Of a stretch of 64,000 nt of DNA, positions 45,094 through 55,611 are shown one piece after another. Position 1 is the stretch's first letter. Each line of letters opens with the position of its first letter. The DNA comes from Microscillaceae bacterium (lineage in GTDB: Bacteria > Bacteroidota > Bacteroidia > Cytophagales > Microscillaceae). The notes under the pieces were generated by a model, which made no database searches, was not told the DNA's origin, and was given only the letters and a program-made list of their open reading frames with translations. The stretch spans positions 1-64,000 of the forward strand of contig JANWZA010000017.1 of the NCBI GenBank assembly GCA_025054775.1. Reading direction: 5' to 3'. The position numbers and the translations under genes are program-made.

Positions 45094-46240
45094 ATGAAAA
45101 CTTCCATAGATAGTTTAATGTAAAAAGAATTCGGGAGAAACTACCTAAACTTTTTCAAATGGCAGAGTTAGAAAAAAGGGTAGAGCAAAGTAGTATATCA
45201 AACTACCTAAGGCAGGAACCAACCCCAGAGGCGTAGAAATGACAGGAGAAACCTTAAAAACTTTGATAGAACACAGCAAAATTCTAAAAATATTCATAAA
45301 TTGGCAAAAAGAAGGTATTAATTTGGATGCCTTTGAACTTTGGAAAAAGGCTAATTATGGTAAAAACCAAACAAAAAAAGGTACTGCAACAAGTAGCTTT
45401 GGCACAAATGGTAGGATTAATCACAATTCAGACAAATCTTATAATTCTAAACTCTATTCAGAAATAGAGAGAGTAGAGAATTTGTCAAACGTAGAAAATC
45501 CTTTGCCAAAGCAATTTCAGAATACGTTTATCTTGGGAAATGCTGAAAATATGCATCAACTACCAGATAATTATATTCACCTAATGATTACTTCACCACC
45601 TTACAATATTACCAAAGAGTATGATAAAGATTTAGCTTTATCTGAATATCTACAAATGCTTGAAAATGTTTTTCGAGAAACTTACAGGGTTGTTGGTAAA
45701 TGGTGGACGAGCTTGTATGAATGTGGCTAATTTAGATAGAAAACCCTACATTCCTTTGTCTGATTACATCTCCCAAATCATGATAAAAATAGGCTTTAAC
45801 ATGCGTAGCGAGATTTTTTGGCAAAAAGGAGCTGGAGCGGGCGTTCAATGGCTTGGGGTAGTTGGATGTCCGCCTCTAATCCTGTATTTAAAGACACCCA
45901 CAAATATATTTTGGTGTTTTCAAAAGGAGATTACAAGAGAAGTAGTAGAAATAAAAAAAGTACCATTAGCAAAGAACAATTTATGGAATGGACAAAATCG
46001 GTATGGACTATAAACCCTGAAAGTGCAAAAAAAAATAGGACACCCTGACCCTTTTCCTGAAGAGTTAACTTATAGATTGATACAACTCTTATCTTTTGAA
46101 AATTTAGACTCTTTTATGGGAAGTGGAACCAGTGTGGTTAAGCTCTGAAAAGTAACCGCAGGTTTATAGGATATGGTGTAGAATCTCAATACATAACTTG
46201 GCTGAAAATAGAACAATCCAATAAAATTGTCATTCATTGA
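45094..46240 (+). pseudogene. Decayed type II DNA methyltransferase (N4/N6-amino group)
   Basis: The reading frame changes repeatedly, yet translated pieces join into one methyltransferase. From 45239: an N-terminal region, then motif IV as TSPPYN (about 45594-45611). There is a shift near 45690 into LVNGGRACMNVANLDRKPYIPLSDYI. A second shift near 45840 leads to AWGSWMSASNPVFKDTHKYILVFSKG. A third at the A9 run (46026-46034) leads to IGHPDPFPEELTYRL and motif I as FMGSGTS. A fourth near 46144 leads to ALKSNRRFIGYGVES and the stop at 46238. Upstream pieces from 45094 (MKTSIDS, then RIREKLPKLFQMAELEKRVEQS) suggest two further breaks and an ancestor of about 380 aa. The motif IV-before-I order marks the beta class. 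No restriction gene partner is recognisable. Confidence 0.85.
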
Positions 46241-46378
46241 GAGTAAAGAAAAAGAAAACAACTAAAATTTTTCGTATCTAAACATATTGGCATTTACAAC
46301 AAATTACTTTGCTGTATGCAAAGTAAATAATTCAAAGAACAATATTTGTGCTTTTGTACGTATAAAATTACAATAAGA

Positions 46379-46394
46379 GGGATAACCGCATCCC
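46379..46394 (+). other. Small hairpin in the metH leader
   Basis: GGGAT and ATCCC pair around a six-base loop 27 bases before the metH ATG. It does not match a cobalamin, SAM or SAH riboswitch that I know. It may simply be a leader hairpin. Confidence 0.35.
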
Positions 46395-46420
46395 AAGCCT
46401 TTGTTTTTTGAAATGAATTT

Positions 46421-49400
46421 ATGAATATCTACGAAATTTTGCAACAACGCATCCTCGTGCTTGATGGTGGCATGGGGACTATGATACAACGTTATCGCCT
46501 CAAAGAAGAGGATTATAGAGGAGAAAGATTTAAGGATTTTCCCTATCCTTTGAAAGGAAATAATGATTTATTAGTCATTACGCAACCTCACGTCGTTAAA
46601 GAAATTCATTGGGCTTATTTAGAGGCAGGAGCAGATATCATTGAAACTAACACGTTCAATAGTAATGCCATTTCTATGGAAGATTATCACATGGCAGACC
46701 TCGTATATGAACTTAACTACCATGCTGCTAAACTTGCCAAAGAAGCCTGCATTGAATATACCCAAAAAACACCTAAAAAACCACGTTTCGTAGCAGGTTC
46801 TATCGGACCTACTACTAAAACGGCTTCTATTTCTCCTGATGTGAACGACCCAGGTTTCAGAGCAATCACTTTTGATGAATTAGTAATAGCTTATACCGAA
46901 CAATTGCGTGGCTTAATTGATGGAGGGATAGATATTGTTTTGGTAGAAACCGTGTTTGATACGCTCAATGCCAAAGCCGCACTCTTTGCCATAGAAACCT
47001 ATTTTGAAAAAATTGGGCGAAGGCTTCCCGTTATGGTGTCAGGTACAATTACAGACCAAAGTGGACGCACACTTTCAGGACAAACCACTGAGGCATTCTT
47101 GTATTCTCTGTCGCATCTGCCTTTATTAAGTATTGGGCTAAATTGTGCCTTAGGAGCCGACTTGATGCGTCCTTACATACAAATTTTAGCCAAAGAAGCC
47201 CCTTTCTTTACCTCAGCTCACCCTAATGCAGGGCTCCCTAACGAAATGGGCGAATATGACCAAGATGCCAATGAAATGGCAAAAATTGTAGAAGGATTTT
47301 TGAAAGAGGGTCTAGTCAATATTATCGGAGGCTGTTGTGGTACCACCCCTGCTCATATCCAAAAAATTGCCGAATTAGCTGAAAAATATCCCCCTCGTGC
47401 CTTACCTGAACCCGATAAATTCCTGCGTTTGAGTGGGTTAGAGGGAATTAAAATTACACCTGCTACTAATTTCATTAACATCGGTGAGCGAACCAATGTA
47501 ACAGGTTCAGCTAAATTTGCCAAACTTATCAAAGAAGGAAAATACGAAGAAGCCCTTAGCATCGCCCGAGACCAAGTAGAGGGAGGCGCCCAAATCATTG
47601 ATGTAAATATGGACGAGGGTATGCTTGACTCCGAGACCGCTATGGTAAAATTCCTAAACCTTATTGCCTCAGAACCAGATATTGCCAAATTGCCTATCAT
47701 GATTGATAGCTCTAAATGGTCGGTTATTGAGGCAGGGCTGAAATGCATGCAAGGCAAAGGTATTGTAAATTCAATTTCTTTGAAAGAAGGTGAAGAAAAA
47801 TTTATTGAATATGCCAACAAAATACGCAAATACGGTGCAGCGGTAGTTGTCATGGCTTTCGACGAACAAGGGCAAGCCGATACCTACGAAAGACGTATTG
47901 AGATTTGCCAACGTGCCTACACTATTTTAGTGCATAAAGTGGGCTTCCCACCACAAGACATCATTTTTGACCCTAATATTCTCACCGTTGCCACAGGTAT
48001 CGAAGAACACAATAACTATGCCGTAGATTTTATCAATGCTACGCGTTGGATAAAACAAAATCTACCCTATGCCAAAGTGTCAGGTGGAGTGAGCAACATC
48101 TCCTTCTCTTTCAGAGGCAATAATCCTGTACGTGAGGCTATGCACTCAGCTTTTCTTTACCACGCTATCAAAGCAGGTATGGACATGGGTATCGTAAATG
48201 CAGGCATGATTGAAGTTTATGAAAATATTCCCAAAGATTTGCTAGAACGAGTGGAAGATGTGTTGCTTAACCGCAGACCTGATGCTACAGAACGACTAGT
48301 AGAATTTGCAGAACAATACAAATCCAAAGGAAAAGAAAAAGTAACTGACGATGCTTGGCGAAATACCCCTGTAGAGGAAAGATTAAAGTATGCACTAATT
48401 AAGGGAATTACCGATTATATTGACCAAGATACCGAAGAAGCTCGCCAAAAATACGGAAAACCATTGAGTGTTATTGAAGGACCTCTCATGGCAGGTATGA
48501 ACATCGTGGGTGATTTGTTCGGAGAAGGCAAGATGTTTCTGCCCCAAGTAGTTAAAAGTGCGCGGGTGATGAAAAAGGCTGTTGCCTACCTTATGCCTTT
48601 CATGGAAGCCGAAAAACAAGCTAATGCCCACCTAAATAACAATGGGGAACAGAAAAAAATTCTCTTAGCTACCGTAAAAGGCGACGTACACGATATTGGA
48701 AAAAATATTGTAGGTGTGGTGTTGGCTTGCAACAATTATGAAGTAATTGACTTAGGAGTAATGGTTCCCGCAGATAAAATTCTAGAAACTGCCGAAAAAG
48801 AGAAAGTAGATATTATTGGTTTAAGCGGACTAATTACCCCAAGCCTTGATGAAATGATCTTTGTTGCGCAAGAAATGCAAAGACGAAATTTCAAGATACC
48901 CCTACTAATTGGAGGGGCTACTACGTCGCGTATCCATACAGCAGTAAAAATAGCTCCTATGTACGAAAGTCCTGTCATTCACGTACTTGATGCTTCGCGT
49001 AGTGTGCCTGTGGTAAGTAACTTGCTTAGCCCTGAAACAAAAGAAAAATTTATCCAAGAAATTAGAGAGGAGTATGACCGTATGCGAGAGGGACATGCCA
49101 ACCGCAAAAAAGATAAGAAATTTACTAGTTTGGCAGAAGCCCGTAAAAGACGCATGCAGTTAGATTGGAAAAATTACATTCCTCCTAAACCTAAATATTT
49201 AGGTACGAAGACCTTCTCAAGCTACAATCTAGCTGAAATTGCTCAATATATTGACTGGACACCCTTTTTCCAAACATGGGAACTCCACGGACGTTTTCCT
49301 AAAATTTTAGATGATGAAATCGTAGGACAAGAAGCGCGTAGGCTTTATCAAGATGCCCAAAGAATGTTACAAACTATCATTGCCCAAGAGTGGTTTACAG

Positions 49401-50101
49401 CTAAGGCAGTTCTAGGCTTTTTTCCCGCTAATACCAATGGAAATTGTGATGACATTGAAGTATATTCGCAAAATAAAACAAGCAAAATAGCTACTTTACG
49501 TTTCCTCCGACAGCAAGCCGAAAGAGCCCCTAATGTGCCCTACCTTTCGCTTGCCGATTTTGTCGCACCTTTTGATACTAATCTTACCGATTATATCGGT
49601 GGCTTTGCTGTATCTATCTTTGGAGCAGAAGAGAAAGCTAAACAATTTGAACAAAACCACGACGATTACAACAGTATTATGGTGAAGGCTCTTGCTGATA
49701 GATTTGCCGAAGCCTTTGCCGAACTCTTGCACGAGAGAGTACGTAAAGAATTTTGGGGCTATGCACCTAACGAAAAACTTGACAATGAACAACTGATTCG
49801 CGAACAATACCAAGGTATACGTCCAGCCCCCGGCTACCCTGCCTGCCCTGACCATACCGAAAAAATTACACTTTTCAAATTACTGGATGCACAAAAAGCC
49901 ATCGGCATACAACTTACTGAGAATTTGGCTATGTATCCTGCCGCCTCAGTGTCAGGATTTTACTTCTCACATCCTGAAAGTAAATACTTTGGAGTAGGAA
50001 AAATAGAAAAAGACCAAGTGCAAGACTATGCCCAGCGAAAAGGTATCAGCTTAGAGGAGGCTGAAAAATGGCTCCGCTCTTCTTTGAATTATGATTTGTA
50101 A
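46421..50101 (+). CDS. metH: Cobalamin-dependent methionine synthase (1226 aa)
   Basis: Transfers a methyl group from 5-methyl-THF to homocysteine through methylcobalamin. All four modules are in order. The homocysteine domain (about 1-325) has GLNCALG and the zinc cysteines in GGCCGTTP. The pterin domain is about 350-610. The B12 cap and binding module is about 645-890, with the cobalt-ligand His757 in DVHDIGKN. The C-terminal SAM-binding activation domain (about 920-1226) contains [10 protein letters not shown]. It is full length with no frame break, unlike the pseudogene just upstream. No recognisable B12 riboswitch is seen in the 180-base leader. Confidence 0.97.
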   Translation: MNIYEILQQRILVLDGGMGTMIQRYRLKEEDYRGERFKDFPYPLKGNNDLLVITQPHVVKEIHWAYLEAGADIIETNTFNSNAISMEDYHMADLVYELNYHAAKLAKEACIEYTQKTPKKPRFVAGSIGPTTKTASISPDVNDPGFRAITFDELVIAYTEQLRGLIDGGIDIVLVETVFDTLNAKAALFAIETYFEKIGRRLPVMVSGTITDQSGRTLSGQTTEAFLYSLSHLPLLSIGLNCALGADLMRPYIQILAKEAPFFTSAHPNAGLPNEMGEYDQDANEMAKIVEGFLKEGLVNIIGGCCGTTPAHIQKIAELAEKYPPRALPEPDKFLRLSGLEGIKITPATNFINIGERTNVTGSAKFAKLIKEGKYEEALSIARDQVEGGAQIIDVNMDEGMLDSETAMVKFLNLIASEPDIAKLPIMIDSSKWSVIEAGLKCMQGKGIVNSISLKEGEEKFIEYANKIRKYGAAVVVMAFDEQGQADTYERRIEICQRAYTILVHKVGFPPQDIIFDPNILTVATGIEEHNNYAVDFINATRWIKQNLPYAKVSGGVSNISFSFRGNNPVREAMHSAFLYHAIKAGMDMGIVNAGMIEVYENIPKDLLERVEDVLLNRRPDATERLVEFAEQYKSKGKEKVTDDAWRNTPVEERLKYALIKGITDYIDQDTEEARQKYGKPLSVIEGPLMAGMNIVGDLFGEGKMFLPQVVKSARVMKKAVAYLMPFMEAEKQANAHLNNNGEQKKILLATVKGDVHDIGKNIVGVVLACNNYEVIDLGVMVPADKILETAEKEKVDIIGLSGLITPSLDEMIFVAQEMQRRNFKIPLLIGGATTSRIHTAVKIAPMYESPVIHVLDASRSVPVVSNLLSPETKEKFIQEIREEYDRMREGHANRKKDKKFTSLAEARKRRMQLDWKNYIPPKPKYLGTKTFSSYNLAEIAQYIDWTPFFQTWELHGRFPKILDDEIVGQEARRLYQDAQRMLQTIIAQEWFTAKAVLGFFPANTNGNCDDIEVYSQNKTSKIATLRFLRQQAERAPNVPYLSLADFVAPFDTNLTDYIGGFAVSIFGAEEKAKQFEQNHDDYNSIMVKALADRFAEAFAELLHERVRKEFWGYAPNEKLDNEQLIREQYQGIRPAPGYPACPDHTEKITLFKLLDAQKAIGIQLTENLAMYPAASVSGFYFSHPESKYFGVGKIEKDQVQDYAQRKGISLEEAEKWLRSSLNYDL

Positions 50102-50228
50102 GTATAAATAAAGTTCAGAATGTGTTTTAACAAAGAAATTATGCCTACTCCTGTAATACGTTTAACGACAACTCATTGAGCTACAACCTAAAACAAAATT
50201 TACATAAGCCCTTAATTCTTTTCATTTC

Positions 50229-50942
50229 TCACAAGTTCTGCTCAATTTCCTTGAAAGCATTTTGTATGGTCTCAAAATGGGTTTTGGAGAGGCTAAAACC
50301 GCCGTAAAAGGCATATTCAAAGTAAAAAATAATTTGCTTGAATTGATTTTTGGGCAAATTTGTGGGTAGTTCTTTGTAATAGTCGTAATTAGTTTTGTCC
50401 GCTTGCCAGTGGATGTATTTCTTGTCAGTGAGTAGTTTAAGCGTTTTTAGGTAATATAAACGTGTAGCTTGGCGATAGTCCTGACGTTGTAGAGCGAATT
50501 TAATTTGCGTATCAAAATCGGTGTTGTGGATTTCTTGAGCTAAAAGTTCGTTTTCAGCAGTACGGTTTGGGTTGCGGTTGTGGTGTAGAAAAAGTACTTT
50601 ATCTGCTCCTGCAAGCCTGATAATGAAGTAGATAAATAGAACTGTACAAAACGCATACAGAGCATAAAGCCAATAGGTTCGCTTTTCAGTAGTGTTTAAG
50701 GTTTGATAAAATTTTTGCCAAAGCCATTCCTTAAATCGTTGCCAAAGTGAAAGCCGTTCAGGGTTGGGTTTGCGGTCATACTTAAATTGTGGTTCTGAAG
50801 CATATTCTTGTATTTTAGCTTTATTAAAGCTGCGTAGTGGGTAGGTAGTAAGGCTATCAGGTTTGGCAACAAGGCAGAACGGAAGACCTATGATAAGCAC
50901 ATAGCCGAGTATATAAAAAAGTAACTTTTCACGCATGGGCAT
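50229..50942 (-). CDS. DUF4129 membrane protein (237 aa)
   Basis: An N-terminal signal or anchor segment (FYILGYVLIIGLPFCLVA), a short external region, a membrane helix (YWLYALYAFCTVLFIYFIIRLAG) and a cytoplasmic helical domain. The last contains QIKFALQRQDYRQATRLYYLKTLKLLTDKKYI, the core of the DUF4129 family. In Bacteroidota such proteins usually sit near DUF4350, MoxR ATPase or TPR genes. Here only the TPR gene is adjacent. The second ATG (50936) is an equally possible start. Confidence 0.75.
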   Translation of the reverse strand: MPMREKLLFYILGYVLIIGLPFCLVAKPDSLTTYPLRSFNKAKIQEYASEPQFKYDRKPNPERLSLWQRFKEWLWQKFYQTLNTTEKRTYWLYALYAFCTVLFIYFIIRLAGADKVLFLHHNRNPNRTAENELLAQEIHNTDFDTQIKFALQRQDYRQATRLYYLKTLKLLTDKKYIHWQADKTNYDYYKELPTNLPKNQFKQIIFYFEYAFYGGFSLSKTHFETIQNAFKEIEQNL

Positions 50943-51070
50943 AATTTGATAAAAAGCAGTGCAAAAATAGCTTATCTTTTGATTTGAAGCTAATTTTCGT
51001 TTTTCTGCTGTTGAATTTTTTAAGCCTTTTGCAAATTATAGAAAAAATTACATTAGAGGTCAAAGACTTT

Positions 51071-52516
51071 CTAATTTATTTCATGGGCTTTGTGAAAAAT
51101 GCTGTTTTGTTTTAAGTGTGCTTTGCGTTCTTTTTGGTTTTGCCAAAAGATTAAAAACAAAGCAGTAATAAGTATCAAAGTAACGGCTATGAATAGGAGA
51201 TAATACCACCGAAATTGTTGCTCTTTTTGAGCCAGGTCATTTTTGAGTTGTTGTATCAAAAGTTCATTTTCTTTTTGGTTGGTTTGATAGATGTTTTGCA
51301 GTTGGTGAATTTTTTCCAAAGTTTGTGCATTCAAAAGCGAGTCTTGGGTTTTAATCCAAAGTTTTTGGTATTGATAGGCTTGGGCAAAGTCATTGTTTTG
51401 GGCATAAATTTCAGAGAGTACTTGGTAAGCATCTTTTTCAAATTCTTTGGCTTTAACTTCAGAGGCAATTTGTAGCCCACGTTTGAGGTAAATAATAGCT
51501 TGTGGAAAATCTTGTTGGGCGGCATAGAGTTCACCAATGCTATTCAAGGTAGAAGCTATGCCTTTTTTATCGCCCAAATTTTCGCGAATTTGTAGAGCCT
51601 GTTGCAAGATTTTGAGGGCTTTTTCAAATTGTTGTTGCTTTTTGTAGATATTGCCGATATTAGTCATTACTAAAGCCATGTTTTGTTTGTCTTGCAGTTC
51701 CTCAAAAATGTGCAATGTTTTTTGGTAACTTTCTAAGGCTTCTGTAAGCTGATTGTCATTTTCTTGTAAGGCTCCTAAGTTGTTCAGGGCAGTAGCCATA
51801 GCCTGTTTATCGGCTATTTTTTGGGCTTTTTGGTAGGCTTGTACAAAATAGAAGTTGGCTTTGGGGTAGTTTTGTAAGTTCTTATACACGATGCCAATAT
51901 TGTTGAGCAGGAGCGAAATTTCGTATTCATCTTTTAGCTTTTCTTGAATTTTGAGGGCATTTAGATAGTATTCTAATGCTTTAGGATAGTTAGCCTGAGC
52001 AGTCATAACTGCTCCCAAGCAATTTAAAGTTTCAGCAATTCCTTCGGATTGGTTGGCTTGTTTATAGAGTTTTTGAGCTTCAGTAAGGTATTCAGTGGCT
52101 TTTTCAAATAGAGTTTGATAGTAATACATTAGCCCCATTTCTTTGAGTGTAAAGGCAATATGCTCTAAAAGAGCAGTTTCTTTGTAGTATTTGAGGGCAT
52201 TGCGATATTGGGCAAGGGCTTGTGCATAGTTTTGTTGTGCCTTATAGGCTTGAGCTAATTGTAGGTAGCCTTCGGCAATTCCTTCGGTATAGTTCAATTC
52301 TTGGGCTAATTGGATAGCTTGTTGTGCAGTCTGGATTGATTTTTGTGGCTGATTTGCTTGTTGGTAGGTTTGGGCTAATTGGTTAAGGGCATCGGCTTTG
52401 CTTGTTTTTGCAGGCTGGTGGGCAATAGCTTGTAGCAAACTATCTATTTGCGTATTTAGCTGTGCCTTTACCGAGAAGCACGCACACAGCAAAACCAATA
52501 CTCTTATCTTTTGCAT
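51071..52516 (-). CDS. TPR-repeat protein with C-terminal membrane helix (481 aa)
   Basis: A signal peptide (KIRVLVLLCACFSVKAQ) is followed by about nine tetratricopeptide repeats (residues about 20-385; for example ALNNLGALQENDNQLTEALESYQKTLHIFEEL). A coiled coil (about 390-440) and one membrane helix (YYLLFIAVTLILITALFLIFW) follow, with a 24-residue tail. This is the sensor half of the common Bacteroidota TPR-TM-kinase or TPR-TM-LuxR proteins, but it ends right after the helix. No output domain is encoded downstream in any frame that I can see. A -7 box (TATCTTTG) lies at 52577-52584. Confidence 0.85.
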   Translation of the reverse strand: MQKIRVLVLLCACFSVKAQLNTQIDSLLQAIAHQPAKTSKADALNQLAQTYQQANQPQKSIQTAQQAIQLAQELNYTEGIAEGYLQLAQAYKAQQNYAQALAQYRNALKYYKETALLEHIAFTLKEMGLMYYYQTLFEKATEYLTEAQKLYKQANQSEGIAETLNCLGAVMTAQANYPKALEYYLNALKIQEKLKDEYEISLLLNNIGIVYKNLQNYPKANFYFVQAYQKAQKIADKQAMATALNNLGALQENDNQLTEALESYQKTLHIFEELQDKQNMALVMTNIGNIYKKQQQFEKALKILQQALQIRENLGDKKGIASTLNSIGELYAAQQDFPQAIIYLKRGLQIASEVKAKEFEKDAYQVLSEIYAQNNDFAQAYQYQKLWIKTQDSLLNAQTLEKIHQLQNIYQTNQKENELLIQQLKNDLAQKEQQFRWYYLLFIAVTLILITALFLIFWQNQKERKAHLKQNSIFHKAHEIN

Positions 52517-52644
52517 AAAGTTAATTTACTACTAATTTTGACGTCAGTTTGTGCTGGGCAAAAACCTAATTTTGCCCAAAGATAATATTTTTCTTGAAAA
52601 AAACGAAAAAATGAAGAAATTTTTGCTCAAAATAGCTATCATTC

Positions 52645-52674
52645 GCCTTGATTAGCATCTAATAAGGCTTTTTT
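52645..52674. terminator. Hairpin with T-tail on the + strand
   Basis: GCCTTGATTAG and CTAATAAGGC pair around a three-base loop, then TTTTTT. The T-tail faces the + strand, where no upstream gene is present. For the minus-strand fabG-like gene, which ends at 52706, it is a stem without a T-tail. It may block antisense reading or act bidirectionally. Confidence 0.5.
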
Positions 52675-52705
52675 GCTCTGGTTTGATGTAACCTTGGTGG
52701 GGTAA

Positions 52706-53458
52706 CTATCCACCCAAGTAAGCTCCGCCATCTACTACGAATGTCTGCCCTGTAATAAAACTCGCCTCATCAGAAGCTAAAAAAGCTACTATATTGGCAA
52801 TATCTTCAGGTTTTCCTAAGCGACGCACAGGAATTTTTTGTATCATTTGCTCACGTATAGGGGCAGGAACGGTTGCTAACATTTCAGTATCAATGGCGCC
52901 AGGAGCCACAGCATTCACATTGATGTTATATTTGCCCAACTCACGCCCCCAAACCATAGTCATACCTGACACACCCGCTTTAGCAGCTACGTAATTAGTT
53001 TGACCAAAATTACCATAAATGCCTACTACTGATGAAATATTGATAATTTTACCATACATTGCCTGCGACATAAAAGGAGCTACCGCCTTTGAGCAATTGA
53101 AGACTCCTGTTAAGTTTACATCAATCACACTTTGCCACTGCTCTTCAGTCATTTTCAAAAAAGAAGCATCACGTACAATGCCTGCATTATTAACTAAGAT
53201 ATCAATTTTTCCAAACATTTCTATCACTTTTTGTACTGCTTCTTGCACCGATGCTAACTTCGTAATGTTTACATTAGGCATAGCTATTATCTTTCTGCCC
53301 GTACTTTGGGCTATTTCTTGGGCAGATTTTTCTGCTTTTTCGGTTTGTATGTCCCAAATTACTACGTCTGCTCCCTCTTGGGCTAATTTGAGAGCAATGC
53401 CTTTACCAATACCTTGTGCGGCACCTGTAACAATAGCGGTTTTATTTTCTAAACGCAT
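52706..53458 (-). CDS. fabG: 3-oxoacyl-ACP reductase-like SDR (250 aa)
   Basis: An NADPH-dependent ketoreductase of the short-chain dehydrogenase family. The GAAQGIGKG nucleotide loop, the NNAG strand, the catalytic Ser (ISSVVG) and YVAAK, and the C-terminal GQTFVVDGG are all present. It is FabG by similarity. FabG paralogues are common, so an acetoacetyl-CoA or other reductase role is possible. The ATG at 53458 gives the family N-terminus (MRLENKTAIVTG). It is not clustered with fabI. Confidence 0.85.
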   Translation of the reverse strand: MRLENKTAIVTGAAQGIGKGIALKLAQEGADVVIWDIQTEKAEKSAQEIAQSTGRKIIAMPNVNITKLASVQEAVQKVIEMFGKIDILVNNAGIVRDASFLKMTEEQWQSVIDVNLTGVFNCSKAVAPFMSQAMYGKIINISSVVGIYGNFGQTNYVAAKAGVSGMTMVWGRELGKYNINVNAVAPGAIDTEMLATVPAPIREQMIQKIPVRRLGKPEDIANIVAFLASDEASFITGQTFVVDGGAYLGG

Positions 53459-53674
53459 ATGATTGTATTGTAATGAAGTTATATTTGTAATGAGTTTGGC
53501 GTAATCAAAAAGTAAGATAAAAGTATTGTGCAAAGCTATATTTTTTTTTGGATATAAAAGTGCCAAAGACTGCTAACTCAAATAGATGAGAGTAAAAAAT
53601 AACTATTTTTGTAACCCAAACACATGGATAAAATATATTTTTACAACCTAAATTTTCGATAGTTATACCATGTT

Positions 53675-54097
53675 ATGAAGATGTACCAAATTTTTGCCTT
53701 TATTTCTATGTTGTTTGCAGGGCTTACTTCAGTTGTTGCGAAAGTAGGGCTAAAAAATGTAAGTGGTGATACGGGTTTAGCAGTTAGAACGAGTTTCGTA
53801 TTTTTGTTCATATGGTTAAATATCGTGATGTTTCACTCACTTAAAGAGTTTACACATCTTACCCGAAAGGATATAATTTTTTTAGGCTTATCCGCTCTAA
53901 CCACTTCACTGTCCTGGATTTTTTATTACAAAGCAATCAAAATAGGGAATGTTTCAGAAGTAGCCTTAATTGATAAGGCAAGTATTGTACTAACGCTTTT
54001 TTTAGCAATCGTTTTTTTGCGTGAACCACTTACTTGGCAAATTTTAGTGGGTTGTTTGCTTATATTAGCAGGACTTTGGGTGCTTGTACTAAAATAG
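53675..54097 (+). CDS. EamA-domain transporter, single-domain (140 aa)
   Basis: A small membrane protein with about five helices forming a single EamA (DMT superfamily) repeat. The most characteristic segment is IFYYKAIKIGNVSEVALIDKASIVLTLFLAIVFLREPLTW. Most EamA proteins have two repeats; this half-size form probably functions as a dimer. The substrate is unknown. A TATTTTTG -7 box lies at 53604-53611. Confidence 0.87.
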   Translation: MKMYQIFAFISMLFAGLTSVVAKVGLKNVSGDTGLAVRTSFVFLFIWLNIVMFHSLKEFTHLTRKDIIFLGLSALTTSLSWIFYYKAIKIGNVSEVALIDKASIVLTLFLAIVFLREPLTWQILVGCLLILAGLWVLVLK

Positions 54098-54204
54098 GTT
54101 AAGTTGTTGCTATTTGTAGTACTTAATCTAAATTTTCTAAGCTTACAGAAGCTTGTGATTCAAATCAATAAAGCACAGAGGAATTCAGCTAAGAGAAAAA
54201 CTGC

Positions 54205-55611
54205 TTACTCGTCGTTTTCAAGGTTATGGATTTCTTTTTGGGTAGGTTCTGTAAATTCTTCTGAATTTTCTAAATCTAAGTTAAGTTCAAGGTCATTTTC
54301 TTTGTCTTCTGATGGCTCGCTGGTTAAGTTGTCAGTAAGGTTGTTCTCTTCCTGAGAAGAATAATTAGATTCATTTTCAAAAGGTAAGGGTGGGCTTTCC
54401 ACTAAGTCGTCTGTGGTAATTTCTGCAGAAGGGGAGGGCTTTTGTAGTGTTGTACAACTTTCAGTAATTGGTTGTGAGGCTAATTGTGTTGGTTTTCTTA
54501 AAGTAAGGATAGGTTTGTTTTGAAGCCAAATACGTCCTGTACCTGCCAAGATGACAGTATAGGCAAACTCGGTTTGGAAAGGATTAGCCCAAGCTTGTAG
54601 TTTATCCATGTCTATTTCTATACCATTGTCAAAAGCGAGAATATGAGCTAAATTTACACGAATAGCATCATTGTCCAACTCCTCTTCTAAAATCTCATCA
54701 GCACTTTGCAAGAAGACGAGTTTCTCGCCTTTAAGTTTAAGCAAGGTAAAAGGGGCTTGTGTTTGCTCTGATACAAGAGCCTCATATTGTAAAAAAGGGC
54801 TAATTTGAACTCCTTGCATAGCACAAAGAAAATTTTGGGCTTGTACTATAATTTCTTGATTATCAAAACTTACTAAATCTAAGGCAATTACTTCTCCGCC
54901 CTGTGGGTTTGTAAGTTTTATGAGAGCTTCATTTTCTTGGGAGGTATTTATGCAATGCGCCCAAAGGAAGGGATAAGAGGGCTGTTTTTCACTTGGTTGT
55001 TCAGTAGTTTCGTTGTTATCCTCGTTTGGGGTTGAGTCCTCATCGATTATGGAATCATTAGGAGGGGGAGATTGGGGGGCTTCCAAGTCATAGTCTTGGG
55101 ACGTTTCTTCTTCAGGGGTTTCTGCTGGTTCTTGGTGATTTTGTTGCTTATTAAATGTTGTAGCTTTGGCAAAACTTTTTTTTATAGCTCCCCAAAGCTT
55201 TTCCATTAAGCTTTTATTTTCAACATCTTGGCTGGTTTTTTCATTCTCCTCCTTGCTAGTAGAAGGCATTTCAGATAGGTAATGATTTTCTGTTTCTTGC
55301 TCAAAGTCAGTAGGTTGTTCAGGTGAGGGTTCTAAAAAATTACTTTCTATCTCCTCTAAATCTGAGGTAATTTCACTTTCAAGTTCTGTTGCATTTTTCT
55401 CTGCTTCGCTAAAATCAGGAGGTTCGTATCCGTCATTAGGGCGTATTTCAACGTGAATTTCGGTTTGATGCCATAAAATATAACTTGGATTAGCAATCAC
55501 AATCGAATTAGGTAGAAGGCTAATTTCCAAAATATTATCATTTTTACCACTTGTTTCGTGTTTTATATTACCGAAAAGCATAACTTGAAAGAAATTAATT
55601 TGTAAAAACAT
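54205..55611 (-). CDS. AIM24-domain protein with an acidic insertion and tail (468 aa)
   Basis: The middle third resembles the AIM24 (DUF124) beta-sandwich: GGEVIALDLVSFDNQEIIVQAQNFLCAMQGVQ, then LLKLKGEKLVFLQSADEI, IRVNLAHILAFDNGIEIDM and LAGTGRIWLQNKP (about residues 215-370). The first strand of the fold seems to be at the N-terminus (ISLLPNSIVIANPSYILWHQTEI, about 30-55). About 150 Glu/Pro/Ser/Asn-rich residues separate it from the rest, and another acidic tail of about 95 residues follows. Overall charge is strongly negative. There is no signal peptide. The ATG at 55611 is chosen over a TTG at 55638. The function of AIM24 in bacteria is unknown. Confidence 0.65.
   Translation of the reverse strand: MFLQINFFQVMLFGNIKHETSGKNDNILEISLLPNSIVIANPSYILWHQTEIHVEIRPNDGYEPPDFSEAEKNATELESEITSDLEEIESNFLEPSPEQPTDFEQETENHYLSEMPSTSKEENEKTSQDVENKSLMEKLWGAIKKSFAKATTFNKQQNHQEPAETPEEETSQDYDLEAPQSPPPNDSIIDEDSTPNEDNNETTEQPSEKQPSYPFLWAHCINTSQENEALIKLTNPQGGEVIALDLVSFDNQEIIVQAQNFLCAMQGVQISPFLQYEALVSEQTQAPFTLLKLKGEKLVFLQSADEILEEELDNDAIRVNLAHILAFDNGIEIDMDKLQAWANPFQTEFAYTVILAGTGRIWLQNKPILTLRKPTQLASQPITESCTTLQKPSPSAEITTDDLVESPPLPFENESNYSSQEENNLTDNLTSEPSEDKENDLELNLDLENSEEFTEPTQKEIHNLENDE

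Noticed and set aside
45239-45730. The 163-residue frame as a complete methyltransferase
   Set aside because: It holds only motif IV and ends after a frame change. The remaining conserved parts are in other frames downstream.
46241-46420. A cobalamin, SAM or SAH riboswitch before metH
   Set aside because: Only one small hairpin is seen (46379-46394), and none of the conserved boxes of these riboswitches is recognisable.
54104-54355. An 83-residue + strand frame downstream of the EamA gene
   Set aside because: Most of it is antisense to the acidic tail of the AIM24 gene, and its Ser-rich product reflects reversed Glu codons.
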